Under the pieces are notes generated by a model. The model searched no databases and had not been told where the DNA came from. It saw nothing but the letters and a program-made list of their open reading frames with translations. Shown here one piece after another: positions 20,864 to 30,975 of a DNA stretch of 54,179 bases. The number at the start of each line of letters is the position of its first letter. The stretch's first letter is position 1. Source of the DNA: Chara braunii (taxonomy: Eukaryota; Streptophyta; Charophyceae; Charales; Characeae); NCBI GenBank assembly GCA_003427395.1, contig BFEA01000071.1, positions 3,293,007-3,347,185 of the forward strand. The letters run 5' to 3'. The position numbers and the translations under genes were made by a program.

Positions 20864-23432
20864 TTACTGGGTCCTTGCCGCATGTTATTTGGATGCGGGT
20901 TCCTGCCTGTTTCTTGGGGTCGGACCCCCTTGTATGCCCCCCAGCCTTCTGCAGTTCGTGAGAGTTGTGGCTGGATTGCATTTGTTTCTTTTCCAAGTTC
21001 GCTGCAAAGGTAGTGAAAGTCAGGTAATCGGCAGAGCCTGACTGTGACAGCCATTGTGCCACAGTAAGTGCCGAGACCTCCTCCAAGATCGAGATGTCAC
21101 AGAGTGTGTCGATCCCTACGTCCGACAGATGGGACAACGGCAGTCAGTGGATTTCTAAATTGCGCATTTGTGCTCTGGCAAGGTTATCAGCCTGAAGAAC
21201 CAAAAAGGATATCTGCACAATGTACACTTCACCATGTGGGGCTATGTGCACGTGTCTCCCCATCTTTGGCTTTGACAAGATCGAGCATGAAGCTAGCCCT
21301 TTCAGGACAGATTCAGCTGCCCACCCTGTCTGTTGGGCGTCCCCTGGGGGGCCTGTTGACGGAAAACAGGGGAGAGTCAGAGTCTCGTCAGGTAATTTAT
21401 TCGTAAGGACCATAATACCATGGGGTGACAACGTACAAATTAGGGGAACAGCCAGTTCAACCTTTACCTCTTTCTTCTTCTCAGCCTTTGACAAAGTTTT
21501 CATTGGCAGAGCCGAAGAGAGGGACGAGGTCGACTTTCGCCGTGGGCCCTTCTTCCCCTTGCTCACCATCTCCTGATCAACGGGGACAACGTTCTTACCG
21601 GAGGGCTGAACTCCAGCTTTGGGTTGGAAGAGCACTTTCTTCAACTTCTTGGTTGGAGAAACAGCCTCTTTTTGAAAATCGACCACGAGGGACTTACTCA
21701 GAGGCAACGGCTTGAGTAAGTCTTTCTCCCCGACAGCACTTCGTTCGTCCGTATTCGCTTCTATCGCTTCAAAAAATTCCTCCGAAATGGAAGAGTGAAG
21801 CTCCAGAGAGGGGGCGGGTAGCGTCCGGCGTGTTGTGATAGGTGTGGACAATTCTTCTATTGACACGTTACCCACGCACGTCCAATCGAAAGACTCGTTG
21901 TCGTAGGTCTTTACGAGAGAGTTCCACTTCCCGTCCTTACCCCCGAATAGCGGCACCAGGAACCCATCCTCATCTTCCTCAGAGTCCTCCCCTTAGGACC
22001 ACGAGGAGTGCCGCCCTGAAGCCTTACGGGCTTTGATTGCATCGTACTGGACTAAAGCATTGCCCGGATCGGGCTCCGCCAGACTCGAGAGAATCACCCC
22101 GTCTGTCGGGTGATCATCCTCTACCCGCTTACGCTTTCCCCTAATCAAAATAGCATCTACTTCCATCTGTTTTGTGTCTTTAAAACAGGGAAGACCGGAA
22201 CTATCGCAATTATCTTTTTCCACAATCAGTTCAGTTCCTTTCTCCCTACGCTCATCTCCTTTTTCCGGGGACCCATCTTTGGCCCCCCCTGACCCGCTGC
22301 TGTCTCCCTTCTCGTCTGGCCCTTTCGTGCCCCCATCCAAACTCCTTGCCTTTCCATCTTTCTCCACCCATTTCTCTTTCCCTTTCACCCGAACTTCCTC
22401 TGTATGGTTCCCATCCTTAGCAGGCGAGGGCCCCTTCTTTCCCCCCCCCTCTGAATCCTTATCACCATTCCCCTTCTCTCCACCTCCTCCTCCGTTGGAA
22501 CCATTCCCCTTCTTGTTGTTCCCCTACGAGGGAGATTTACGAGCTTTTGCCTTTGTTGCATCCGCATATGACTTTTTGTTCTTCGACCAACAATCCTCGT
22601 CTCCCTCCCTGTGAAAATACTTCCTGCAAGAGGGGCACCAAGGGGTAGAAGCACAAATCACTTCTAATTCAACGTACCCGACATTGCCGAGGTCAACGAT
22701 CAAATAACGTTTATACCGGAGTCTTGCTGCCGACTCCAAGTCAAACCAAATGTTCAACAAGTCAGGTTCCACGGGATCGTTATAGGCCGATAATTCTTTC
22801 AAAATAGGGCCAAATGCATCGGAAACGGCTTTGGAGAGGTGAGGGAGGACACCCACTGGTACCTGCAGACATCTTATCCAGAAGAAAGGATGCCTGACCA
22901 CCTCCCTCCACTCCCAAAGCTCACATTCCGTCATCCACGACTCAAAGGTTAGTGAATACTTTTTCCCATCCAGTTTCACTACCGATTGGCCGACCCTAAG
23001 CATCCACGTCGCGATCTCCTTATCCGTTGCCACGTATGTGGCTAAATTTCTTCCTTCATTGTGGAATAGACCCCTCTTGGGTTGAGCAGCAATCTCCCCT
23101 TGCCTTACCCACCCATTCTCATAGATACGCACTAGGTGTTTCTTCACACTCATGGGAAGAGACGTGGAGTCATCTCCAAAGAAGATAGACACCGCGTGCT
23201 GCTGGAGCCATTCCTCCTGAATGCTCATCACCTCTGGGTTAATAACTACTCTAACATAATCATCCCCAGTAGTTACCGAATTGGGGGCCAATTCTTTTGG
23301 AAGAATTCCATCAGCATAACACTTAGCAATCAACCCCCTAATTCTGTTCTTTTCCTCGTCCGACATAGTCGGACGGGGATCTTGATCATTCATTGAAAAG
23401 AAATAAAGACCCACGCCCCAACCCCAAAACAC
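20841..23432 (-). pseudogene. LINE ORF1 (gag-like, zinc knuckle), three in-frame stops
   Basis: A single minus-strand frame spans 864 codons from an AUG at 23,432, interrupted only by TAG (22,524), TAA (21,993) and TGA (21,144). The first 302 codons contain a folded RNA-binding-type region (AKCYADGILPKEL, RIYENGWVRQG, HPFFWIRCLQVPVGVLPHL) like the DUF4283-type N-terminal domain of plant L1 ORF1. It ends in CPSCRKYFHREGDEDC, a CCHC zinc knuckle with slightly long spacing (C-x2-C-x4-H-x6-C). The remainder is Lys/Glu/Gly-rich and probably disordered. Known role of the family: binds LINE RNA in the RNP. The three different stop types argue for decay, not recoding. The same domain recurs at 44.05-45.08 kb. 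Confidence 0.82.
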
Positions 23433-23929
23433 CTACCCTCGTAAATACAGGCAAAGGGACCTACGGGCATAAGGGATAGTATCCTGATATAATAGCATCC
23501 ATAAATAGGACAAGTCGGGTTTCTCCCCTCTACTCCACAAAGCATGTGTCCGTGAATACGAGGCTATACCTTCGAGAGTTGAATAAACACGACTCTTGGA
23601 ATAGTTGGCGAGAGTTCACTCTGTGTTCACTGTTGACTTCCGTTCGCGCGACTGCAAATAGCATCACCGACCCGGTTTGGCCCCTACCTTGGTCGTCCCG
23701 AATCTCTCGGTAGGCACTCACCATAGCTGCCATAGTGAAGGTAGGCCCTCGACCCCAAGGCCTTAAAATTGTCGAGGCCGAAGGCGAGGAGGGGGCGGAC
23801 CACCTAAGAACTGCTAAACCCTAAGCGCCTCGACCGCCCGCTTCTCCGGCAGAGGTTTAGCGCTGGGAAAATTAGCACAGCTCTCAAGCGTCGCCGGCCC
23901 CCCATCGTTCCGGATCGTTTTAGTTTGGA

Positions 23930-23985
23930 TTGGATTGGGTTGGATTGGATTGGATTGGATTAGATTAGATTAGATTGGATTGGGG
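23930..23985. repeat. (GGATT)n-like pentanucleotide repeat
   Basis: Tandem TTGGA/TTAGA units. Similar sequence (GATTGGATTGCATTGGACTG) sits at 16,433-16,452 on the other side of the LINE. Confidence 0.85.
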
Positions 23986-24240
23986 CTAATGTTGTTGCCC
24001 GAATAGATGTATCTAGCCTCAAATTGGGGCAGAATGGGAGCCGTGGATAACCATGGCTGGCACCAGCTTAAGACTCTACACAGCCAAGGGTGTACAACGG
24101 TCAAGAGGATTTTTGTATTTTTTGGATTTGCTTTTCCAAACACTTAGGTGAGGGAATGATCTGATGTGTTGAAGGAGGTCAGTTGTTGGTGATGAGCTAT
24201 CCAGTTCAGTAATGCTATCATATGGAAAAACAATTGAGCC
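23986..24240. other. Unassigned sequence
   Basis: No feature recognised between the pentanucleotide repeat and the duplicated block at 24.24 kb. Confidence 0.35.
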
Positions 24241-24412
24241 AAGCCAATGGCAAGTGAGAAATGGTGACCCGGAGGGGAAAAGGGGAAAAGCATTAAAAAT
24301 AATAATAAATAAAAAAAAAGGAGAAGAAGAAGAAGAAGAAGAACGTTGAGCCAAGCCAATGGCAAATAGAAAATGGTGATCGGGAGGGGGCAAAGGGGAA
24401 AGGCATCAAATT
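24238..24412. repeat. Direct duplication around an (AGA)n tract
   Basis: GCCAAGCCAATGGCAA, then AATGGTGA, then GGAGGGG and GGGAAAAGCAT occur at 24,238-24,295 and again at 24,350-24,405, separated by AAT and AGA simple sequence. Confidence 0.7.
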
Positions 24413-24639
24413 TTCCGATGTTTGAAGCGGGGTTGCGATGCGTGAATGGCAGATCGGAAGCATCATAGTCCACAATGAAGGCAATAAATAACAACACCGC
24501 CCCACCAGCATAATAGGACTCCAGGCCGAGTGTTGTGGAGAGGAGGTATCTAAGAGGTACTTAAAGTTAGTGAGGCTGGGCAGGAAGCAAAGGTTTTAAC
24601 TTGGTGGTGTTGTTCCGGCTACTCCAACCTGGGACACCC

Positions 24640-24722
24640 GCTGCCCATCAAGGAGGCTACCGGGTGGGCCGCCTGGGCCACCTTGTTTGCCCGGGCGGCC
24701 CAGCCGTGCAACGACCATAGAA
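24640..24722 (-). repeat. GC-rich palindromic repeat, copy 1
   Basis: The core CACCTTGTTTGCCCGGGCGG with flanking GGCTACC and CCGTGCAACG matches, in the other orientation, the copy at 37,745-37,815. GGGTGGGCCGCCTGGG and GCCCGGGCGGCCCAGCC form a stem. Similar GC palindromes occur at 3.05-3.88 kb. Confidence 0.65.
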
Positions 24723-24849
24723 GGTCCCAACAAAAATAATATTAAAAAAAAAACATCCAAAACTTCTGAAGAAACAATCATCTTATACAGAAAAATAAAC
24801 TGAACAACTTTTGCCTCAGGGTCACATCGAATTTATTTACCAAACACCC

Positions 24850-25050
24850 AAGAGCCTAGCTCAGTGGGTACACACATGACCTGTTGATAATACAGACCCG
24901 TGTTCGAATCTAGATGATGGAAACACTTGATGAGTGAAGTTGAAAAACCAACTATTTCTGAATTGCCTAGGGTTTAGAAAACGCAACCGTGTGACACCAT
25001 TTTGGCATTAATAAATTCGAAACAAGAAATAAAAAAACTGAAAAAAAATG
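24850..25050 (+). mobile_element. tRNA-derived SINE
   Basis: TAGCTCAGTGGGTA (24,857-24,870) is a perfect RNA polymerase III A box. TGTTCGAATCT (24,901-24,911) is a good B box at tRNA spacing. The cloverleaf arms no longer pair, so it is not a tRNA gene. A body of about 100 bp ends in A-rich sequence at 25,012-25,050. No target-site duplication was located. Confidence 0.65.
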
Positions 25051-25419
25051 CTAGAAACAACTTTTCTCCTTATTTTTGATTTTTGATTACGTAACTCGGA
25101 GAAATGAAACACGTCTGGCACAGTGGGAGTGAATGTCTCAGTGGAAAAAGGATACTTCCCGTGGTGAGGGGACAGGAGGTCACCATTTGTAAAATGGACA
25201 GGGACAACAAGGATGGCCAGATGCGTTCATTGCCCAAAGAAGGAAGAGATTTTGATGCAAGAGAGCCAGTGGATTTACTGTGTAGGATTTAACCTTTCGA
25301 TGTGATCGAAATGAAATGACTGAATGAATACAAGCTGTAGCTAATACCCAAGGCATCAAAGATGCATTTTCTACGGGATCCCATACTTGTTCCTGGGTTA
25401 ACGTTGTTTGGTTAGATAT

Positions 25420-25800
25420 ACCTTGCTCGAACAAAATGGATTTTGTGTTTATAGGTGGGCAACCCTATTTCATTTTGTTGCTGCTGTTTAGTTCGATGCT
25501 CGGTGTGTGTGATGTTGGGATTGCAATACGAACGCATTGGAATTAAGATAGGTGGGCGACCCTAATTTGTTATGTCGCTGGCGTTCGTTTGCAATGGGGT
25601 AATGATATGGAAATGCTTTGATTCTTTGGACAGGTGTGTATTGGGTAGTGTTCAACATGAATTTTTGTTATTTGACTTGGATAGATATACCTTGCTCGAA
25701 CTGGATGGCCTTTTGTTTTTATAGGTGGGCAACCCTATTTTATTTTGTTGCCACTGTTTAAGTTCGATGCTTCGTGTGTGTGACGAATTTGAGTTATCTG
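25420..25800. repeat. Diverged direct repeats (~100-bp units)
   Basis: GATATACCTTGCTCGAAC, then TTTATAGGTGGGCAACCC, then TTCGATGCTYSGTGTGTG appear at 25,416-25,512 and 25,683-25,782. A partial third copy (AGGTGGGCGACCCTAA) lies at 25,550. Confidence 0.75.
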
Positions 25801-26047
25801 AGTTAGTAGTTTTTATTTTGAGTATGTAGGGTGTTGTATGTAGGTTGGTCATTGGTAGGAATGAAGACGGTCTTCGTGGTAGGGTTGGTGCTGTGTGCTA
25901 GGGTACGGAGTGTGGTGATCTGTTTTCGTAGCAGGGCTGGTGCTGCGTTAGGGTAAAGAGTGTGGACACTGTGTATGCAGGGATGGGGCTCTGGGCTCGT
26001 GGTGGGGCAGGACAACATGTTGTCCCTGTTTTTTACTATCTTGATTA

Positions 26048-26090
26048 TATAATTGCCTTGGGCATTGAGCCCTGTTAATAAACCTCAAAT
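26048..26090 (+). repeat. Retroelement-like 3' end with AATAAA
   Basis: TTGCCTTGGGCATTGAGCCC followed by TTAATAAACC resembles 43,703-43,747 (TGCCTCGGGCACTGGGCC, then AATAATAAAGG). A shared terminus with a polyadenylation signal suggests a dispersed retroposon family; no body could be defined. Confidence 0.4.
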
Positions 26091-26458
26091 TAAATCTGAT
26101 CAAGACGGACGACAGGTACGGAATCTTTGATTTTTTGGGTTGCCAAGTGATCACCCAGACACGACCGCCAAGGGTCCGATGCGACGCTCTGATGAAAAAT
26201 CAGAGGGATATATGGGAAAAGGGTATCACTTTTCAATCTACTCAGGACCATTGATCATATGGTCCTAAGATGCAGAAGATTGGGGTTATCAATTACCTCA
26301 GTGGGATTAGGGTCCACTCCTTCGATTCCAGGGGAGTGGGCCCGTGCTTTTTGGCTATTCGGTCGTGCGGGATTTTCGATCGGGGGTGAGGGTATTGTCA
26401 TCACAGGAGCAGGTACGCTTGCAATCACACTTGGAACTGATCTTTTAGGGATAATCTG

Positions 26459-27145
26459 TTATAAATAGGTGACTGGACCTGATACAAACCCCACGTTTTC
26501 AAATTTGTTATGCAGTGCAGCCAATTCAGCTTTAGCTCTCGCTAGTTCGGACGAGTCTCCTTCCCTAGGATAGTCTTCTCCTTCTAGGAAACTCGCAACA
26601 AATTTTCGTTTCATTTCTTCTGCGGCGGCCATGATTTGTTGCAGTGTGTGATTGATGGGGGAGAACTGTTTTCGTATTTTCGCCCTCATCGCTCTGCTGC
26701 GAAGTCCGTCGATGAACAAATTTCTTCCTACTTGCTCACCTCGTTCCGTTTTTACAAACATTCGGTAAAACCTGTTTCGATACTCCGTGATAGACTCGAG
26801 GGGTTTTGGAACTCGGTCCTTAATCATAAAGAGTGCTTGTTCCGGATGGATATAATCAAACCGATTCAAAAACTCTCGTTCGAAGGTCGGAAGATCCACC
26901 CATACATAAGTACTAAACCAACGACGAGCGTCTCCTCCTAGTCGAGCAGGAATGTTCATCTGAGCTTCGTAGTCGTCATACTGTCGAGCCCGGAGCGTGG
27001 CTAGCCATGCTCCAACAAGATGACGTGCAGGGTCAAACAGGTAGAGGTCAAGTGGCGTCATGGGAGTCCGTGCACGTGGTACGGGTTGATTAGGATTTTG
27101 TTGGGGATTCGGGTTCTGTTGGGGGTTCTGCTGGTTAGCGTTCAT
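26459..27145 (-). CDS. Retrotransposon Gag (capsid-like) protein
   Basis: The 228-codon minus-strand frame opens with Asn/Gln/Pro-rich sequence (NQQNPQQNPNPQ, residues 3-24). A retrotrans_gag-type capsid domain follows (about 30-190): LVGAWLATLRARQYDDYEAQ, WFSTYVWVDLPTFEREFLNRF, ESITEYRNRFYRMF and NLFIDGLRSRAMRAKIRKQF. A helical tail (SSELARAKAELAALHNKFE) ends at a TAA. Beyond it the same frame continues for about 65 codons of proline-rich sequence (VPAPVMTIPSPPIENPARP) to 26,261, so the stop may be secondary. No CCHC knuckle is visible. It lies about 130 bp after the primer-binding site, the normal place for gag. The intact capsid frame hints at a relatively young copy. Confidence 0.82.
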   Translation of the reverse strand: MNANQQNPQQNPNPQQNPNQPVPRARTPMTPLDLYLFDPARHLVGAWLATLRARQYDDYEAQMNIPARLGGDARRWFSTYVWVDLPTFEREFLNRFDYIHPEQALFMIKDRVPKPLESITEYRNRFYRMFVKTERGEQVGRNLFIDGLRSRAMRAKIRKQFSPINHTLQQIMAAAEEMKRKFVASFLEGEDYPREGDSSELARAKAELAALHNKFENVGFVSGPVTYL

Positions 27146-27275
27146 GTTGACGGCCCGTCGATTAGTCGATCTGCTTCTAGTGATGACGGGGTCGCGTCTA
27201 TGCGCGTTACGGGGTCGAGGTCGTCCCCTGTTAGCCAGATCGCCCGGCTATGAGTCTCAGAACCCTGCCACGTGT

Positions 27276-27290
27276 CGGGCTCCGATACCA
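27276..27290 (-). other. Primer-binding site (initiator Met tRNA type)
   Basis: The minus strand reads TGGTATCGGAGCCCG. Plant LTR elements primed by initiator Met tRNA have TGGTATCAGAGC; this has G for A at position 8, a change shared with the gypsy element at 53,656-53,669. It lies directly inside the LTR. Confidence 0.75.
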
Positions 27291-29755
27291 ACCTCAGGCC
27301 CGGCGCGACTTCTTGATCGGAGTGAGATGTGGGCCTGGAAGTGAGAAAAGGGGTATGCCAAGGATTTTTGGGAACGTGGGGGTGGAGTCCCAGGTCGGAA
27401 CTGAGATCTCCTGTGCAGGGTTTCAGGGGCATAGATGCAATCGAGCTAAAGGGGCGAGTTACTTCAAATTTGACGGCGTTCGGTTTCGTGCAGCATAAGG
27501 CAGATGGCATGCGCGGTGCATTCAGGGCCATCCGATCCGTCTGTGTTGGCGGTGGTGGTTCGGGGAGAGGCCCGCCCGGAATGGTTGTGATTCCGATGAG
27601 TCGGACCTCCAGGTGCAGGCAAGTGGCGTCTGTCATCGCGCATTTTGGTTAGGCCTCGTAGTTTCATAGACTCGTCTGTTGCCGCGCCGCCGACAATTTT
27701 CACACGGCGTGCGGGGCCAATACGGGGCGATGGAATTCCACGGCACTACCATGAGTTGATAATACAGGAGAAGAATACGGAAGGGAGGGAAGTTGGTAGT
27801 GATAACGGCAAATTCGGGGGATATGAAGTATTGCGTGTTATACGTAGTGGGGTAGTCGGGGTACCGTGGGTCGCTAGTTACAACACAATGAAACTCCCGG
27901 GGATACAACCAGTTTTCGGTTAAGCAGGGACATTATGGTCGTCTCTGCCTAAGTTCTTCTTTTATCCACGGTTCAAAGTACTCTGAATCCCATAAGCTCG
28001 GCATCTTGTCATTACGGCGTGGTGGAAGCCTTTCGCGCGCATCTGACCAGCAAGGGGATTTCTCGATGCGATATTGGGAGTCCCAATCCGTTTAGGTGCG
28101 GGTGAGGAGGAGAATCCCCGCCTATCAGTTTCGTTAATGGTCGTGAATCACCGCGCGTGGATACGTGCAAGCTGCGCAGATCAGATCGCGCATACACGTA
28201 TCCCGCGAGGTACTCGCTTGTTCCCGCAAAAACGCAAAAACGAGAGTCTAATGCAAAATCGTCACGAACCACGGGCGGCTACCCAAGCATCTAATCACTC
28301 GATGATCCGTAAGCATTCACTCCTGAATATGCAAGTTATCACTCATCAAGCATTACGACAATATCAGAACAACAGCGGATCAGAGTGATAAGCAATAACG
28401 GGAGCAACACAAAAATTCCTACCATGCTTATGGGTGTATCGTAATGGCAGGCAAGGGCAATGACCAAACAAAAGAAAAGCAACCGACATAACATTCATTC
28501 ATTCACTTATTCGGCAAAACACACCATAACCGAGATAAAAAACGAGTGTGGGACGAAACCGAGACAAGGATTCCGAAAACAAAAGGAAACGGGCAAGTCG
28601 CCCTGAGCCGAAATCAAAATTTATATACAATAGCAAAGAGGGAGACATGACAAAGAAAATTGCAAATCCACGTCCAGCAACCTCAGCTCGCTCTCTCTTC
28701 TCTCTCTCTCTCTCCGATGCGGACAGTCCGTCGTCACGCACCAACCCACGAAGCCGTCACCCCGCTTAGTCCTCCTACATTCATCAGGTTCGCCCGCGCG
28801 CTACAGTCCGTCGAAGCACTACCCGTCAACCCCGCGCATTCGGCACCAGCTCGTCGGGTCGCCCGATTTCCACTTCACTCACCTTTTACTTCGCTCGTGA
28901 GCCGACCCTCACTAATCGCACTACCTCGAGCTTCCAACCACTGGTTAAGAGAGCTATCTAACCGCGCAACCGGAATTTATAGCGTGCATGCATGCGCGAA
29001 GAACACGGAATTGCAAGGACTTAGAAAGGGGATTAGGAGAGGGAGCGCCTACGTTCTGCATGGCCAGACCGCGGCGTGGGGGATGTAGCCACTCTCCACG
29101 CATCGATCCGAGCATGCAGGCCGTGGTGCTAACTGGCACAGCAGAAGGGAAAGAAGGAGTGGGAAAGACGAAGTTCAAGAAGAAAGATACAGTTACAATG
29201 GCGCCCGCCCAAAAATTACAGTTACGTGCAAGATTAAGGGCGCTGACTAATCAGAACTCCGTTGCAGCCGCAAAAAGAAGCGCGCAAGAAAGACAGCGCG
29301 CGGCAAAAAAATCCTGAATTCCTAAATTCCTAAATTTCTAGCTAATGCAAAAAGAAATACTAATTCCGAAAAGAAAAATCCGAAGTTCTGAGAGCCGTCA
29401 AGGCTCGACAAGATTCAAAAGAAGAAAGAGGAAAATTCGAAAAGAACGAAGCGAAAATTCCCGCACGATCTCCGCGCCTAAAATCCGACAACAGAACAGG
29501 AGAGAAGTGATGTCAACCATTATTAATTGCACCTTTATCGGCGCGCCAGCCACTCAATCGGCCGTCTCGGGACTTGCCCGGCCCTGAACCCATCCGAAAA
29601 CAAATGACGCAAAAAGGACGAAGAAGCGAGGACACTGATGCAATTTCCCTTTGATCCCGATCTCCCGTAATTGGCCCAACCTTCCCATCTTAGGACCCCT
29701 CATTGTCATCGCGCAGAAGATTGCGCGAAACAGAAATTGGTTTGTCACAATGCCA
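27291..29755 (-). mobile_element. Long terminal repeat (~2.46 kb)
   Basis: The start TG at 29,755 is supported by alignment with 1-1068, whose end is at the equivalent base. The other limit is set by the adjacent primer-binding site. It contains a CT-rich tract (28,690-28,715) and A-rich blocks, and no coherent ORF. A canonical CA end is not obvious at 27,291. ORFs predicted inside it are shadows. Confidence 0.65.
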
Positions 29756-29762
29756 CCCCGTG

Positions 29763-30269
29763 AATCGCGGATCTTCGGGCTCCAAAGGACCTCATGAGGT
29801 CCCTTGGAGCCAAGGACAATTTGCCTGGGAAATCTTCAGAGCCCGAGGATATTAATTATTATTATTTTTTTTTGGGGGGGGGGNGGGGAAGCTCCATATA
29901 TATATTGCATAAACAATTGGGACGAGGCCGGGGACCTCACAATTCAACCCGGGATTATCCTGGCAGCCTCCGCCAGTTTCGCTTACGAGCAAAGCTCAAC
30001 CCGCCCCTACAACTCCTGGAAAACGGGTCCAGTATCCCAACTGAAACAAATCGCTTTCATAAATATTAAACCTTGAAGCACAGAGTAAAAAAAAGTAGCT
30101 TACTGAATAGCCTGGCCAACAAGCTACTCAGACATTCACCAACCTGAGCCCGAGGATTTGTCCTCAGAGTGTTTTCACATTTTCTTTTCGAAAATAGACT
30201 CCGAGGACAGGTGGAACGAGGACTAAATCCTTGGAATCACATCCCCGAGGAGTGTCTAAGGAGGCCCTT
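29763..30269. mobile_element. Foldback element, copy split by a retroposon
   Basis: The two parts (29,763-29,850 and 30,158-30,269) align with 41,646-41,844 of the intact element, including the internal palindrome (GGACCTCATGAGGTCC here, GGACCCCACGAGGTCC there) and the end GGAGTGTCTAAGGAGGCCC. The left terminal inverted repeat is missing; the LTR boundary at 29,755 lies at the break. Confidence 0.7.
29851..30145 (-). mobile_element. Retroposon with tail B and 12-bp target-site duplication
   Basis: The 295-bp insert sits between exact copies of GAGCCCGAGGAT (29,839-29,850 and 30,146-30,157). A T/ATT-rich tract follows the left copy, so the element is on the minus strand. The adjacent body, CGGGGACCTCACAATTC and GGATTATCCTGGCAGCC, equals the 3' end of the LINE at 16.46 kb. 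The further 150 bp do not match that LINE, so this is either another subfamily or a SINE that borrows the LINE tail. An N interrupts a G run at 29,884. Confidence 0.85.
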
Positions 30270-30283
30270 ATTTGTTTGTTTGC

Positions 30284-30527
30284 AAGGATCTCAAATCATC
30301 TGGTTTGTCTTTCCCAAGATCTCCTGACTTGGTAAAGATCATATCTCTCAGGACTTAGGAACATCATTCTCGCCCTTTTGGATAAGATCGAGTGTACTAT
30401 CTTCCAGTGTGGCTATGGGCCTTGCTCCACAACTCTAGAAAAAACAAGGATCTCAGATCATCTGGTTTGTCTTTCCCAAGCAAGATCTCCTGACCAGGCA
30501 AACATCATATCTCTTGGGACTTAGGGC
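30284..30527. repeat. Direct repeats of ~80 bp flanking a U2-like fragment
   Basis: CAAGGATCTCAAATCATC, TTTGTCTTTCCCAAG and CATATCTCTCAGGACTTAGG (30,284-30,360) recur with few changes at 30,446-30,523. Between them lies the U2-like sequence and a GCTCCACAACTCT piece found also at 31,750. Confidence 0.75.
30362..30408 (+). pseudogene. U2 snRNA 5'-end fragment
   Basis: ATCATTCTCGCCCTTTTGGA followed by TAAGATCGAGTGTACTATCT follows the first ~45 nt of plant U2 snRNA (TTCTCGGCCTTTTGGCTAAG, then ATCAAGTGTAGTATCT) with several changes. The branch-point recognition GUAGUA is GUACUA-like here (GTGTACTAT). No Sm site or 3' half follows, so this is a truncated, retroposed or SINE-incorporated piece. 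Confidence 0.65.
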
Positions 30528-30975
30528 ATACTCACACTTAAGACCTCAGGGCATACTCACATTGGCAATGGGACCTATAATCCCAAATTCCCCAAAAGAA
30601 AGGGGTGAGGGCCGGTCACACAGATTTGCCAAAATACCAAGTGTACTATTTGTGTGCCCATTTGTCAGCGGCCTGGGAAGTTGCAGGGCAAGGAATTTGT
30701 GGTCACCTCCACCTCTGGAGGTGACCACAAATGCCCCATTTATTTTTTTGGCAAGAATTCTTTCACAAAAGTTCTTGCACAATTTGCGGATGGTCCCGTG
30801 TGACCAGCAAAGTACCAAATTCCCATTCCTCGAGACTGGGGTGACCTTGTCCCATCCGAAAAGGTACAGTAGTCCGACCCAGAACCTCAAATCTGCCCTT
30901 CCCAAATCCGCATATTTTGCGGATTTGGGTTGGCTGTGTGAGTATGCCCTCAAATTGGCAGTGTGAGTATGCCCT
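30523..30975. mobile_element. TIR element (family 1), 403-453 bp, nested ends
   Basis: The inner element runs from AGGGCATACTCACATT (30,548) to TGTGTGAGTATGCCCT (ending 30,950). A second pair of the same termini lies outside at 30,523 and 30,975. A central palindrome GGTCACCTCCACCTCTGGAG is at 30,701-30,720. The interior equals the reverse complement of 40,269-40,716. No transposase, so it is a MITE-like non-autonomous element. No consistent target duplication could be read. Confidence 0.8.

Larger units (their letters stand above)
16464..23929 (-). mobile_element. Near full-length L1-like LINE (about 7.4 kb)
   Basis: On the minus strand the order is 5' region (about 23,433-23,929), ORF1 (23,432-20,841), ORF2 endonuclease (20,863-19,940), RT (19,808-17,997), zf-RVT (18,064-17,126), 3' region and poly(A) as the T tract at 16,464-16,489. 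ORF1 and ORF2 overlap by 23 bp, as in many plant L1s. Damage is limited: three in-frame stops in ORF1 and two frameshifts in ORF2. The 3' end carries tail family B (on the minus strand ATAACTCCGGGTAGAATTGT, GAGGTCCATGGCC). The flanks are both GATTGG-rich (16,430-16,461 and 23,930-23,985), so the element may have inserted in such a repeat. The 5' limit is inferred. Confidence 0.85.
26261..29755 (-). mobile_element. Gag-only long-LTR retroelement (Ty3/gypsy-like)
   Basis: On the minus strand: LTR from TGGCATTGTGACAAAC at 29,755 down to about 27,291, primer-binding site at 27,276-27,290, then gag (27,145-26,459) with a stop and a proline-rich extension. No protease, RT or integrase follows, and no second LTR is seen within the window on the left side at this locus. 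This is either a truncated gypsy element or a non-autonomous gag-only derivative. A second partial LTR of the family lies at 1-1068. Confidence 0.7.

Noticed and set aside
24850-24915. True tRNA gene
   Set aside because: A and B boxes are good but acceptor and T arms do not pair; an A-rich tail points to a SINE.
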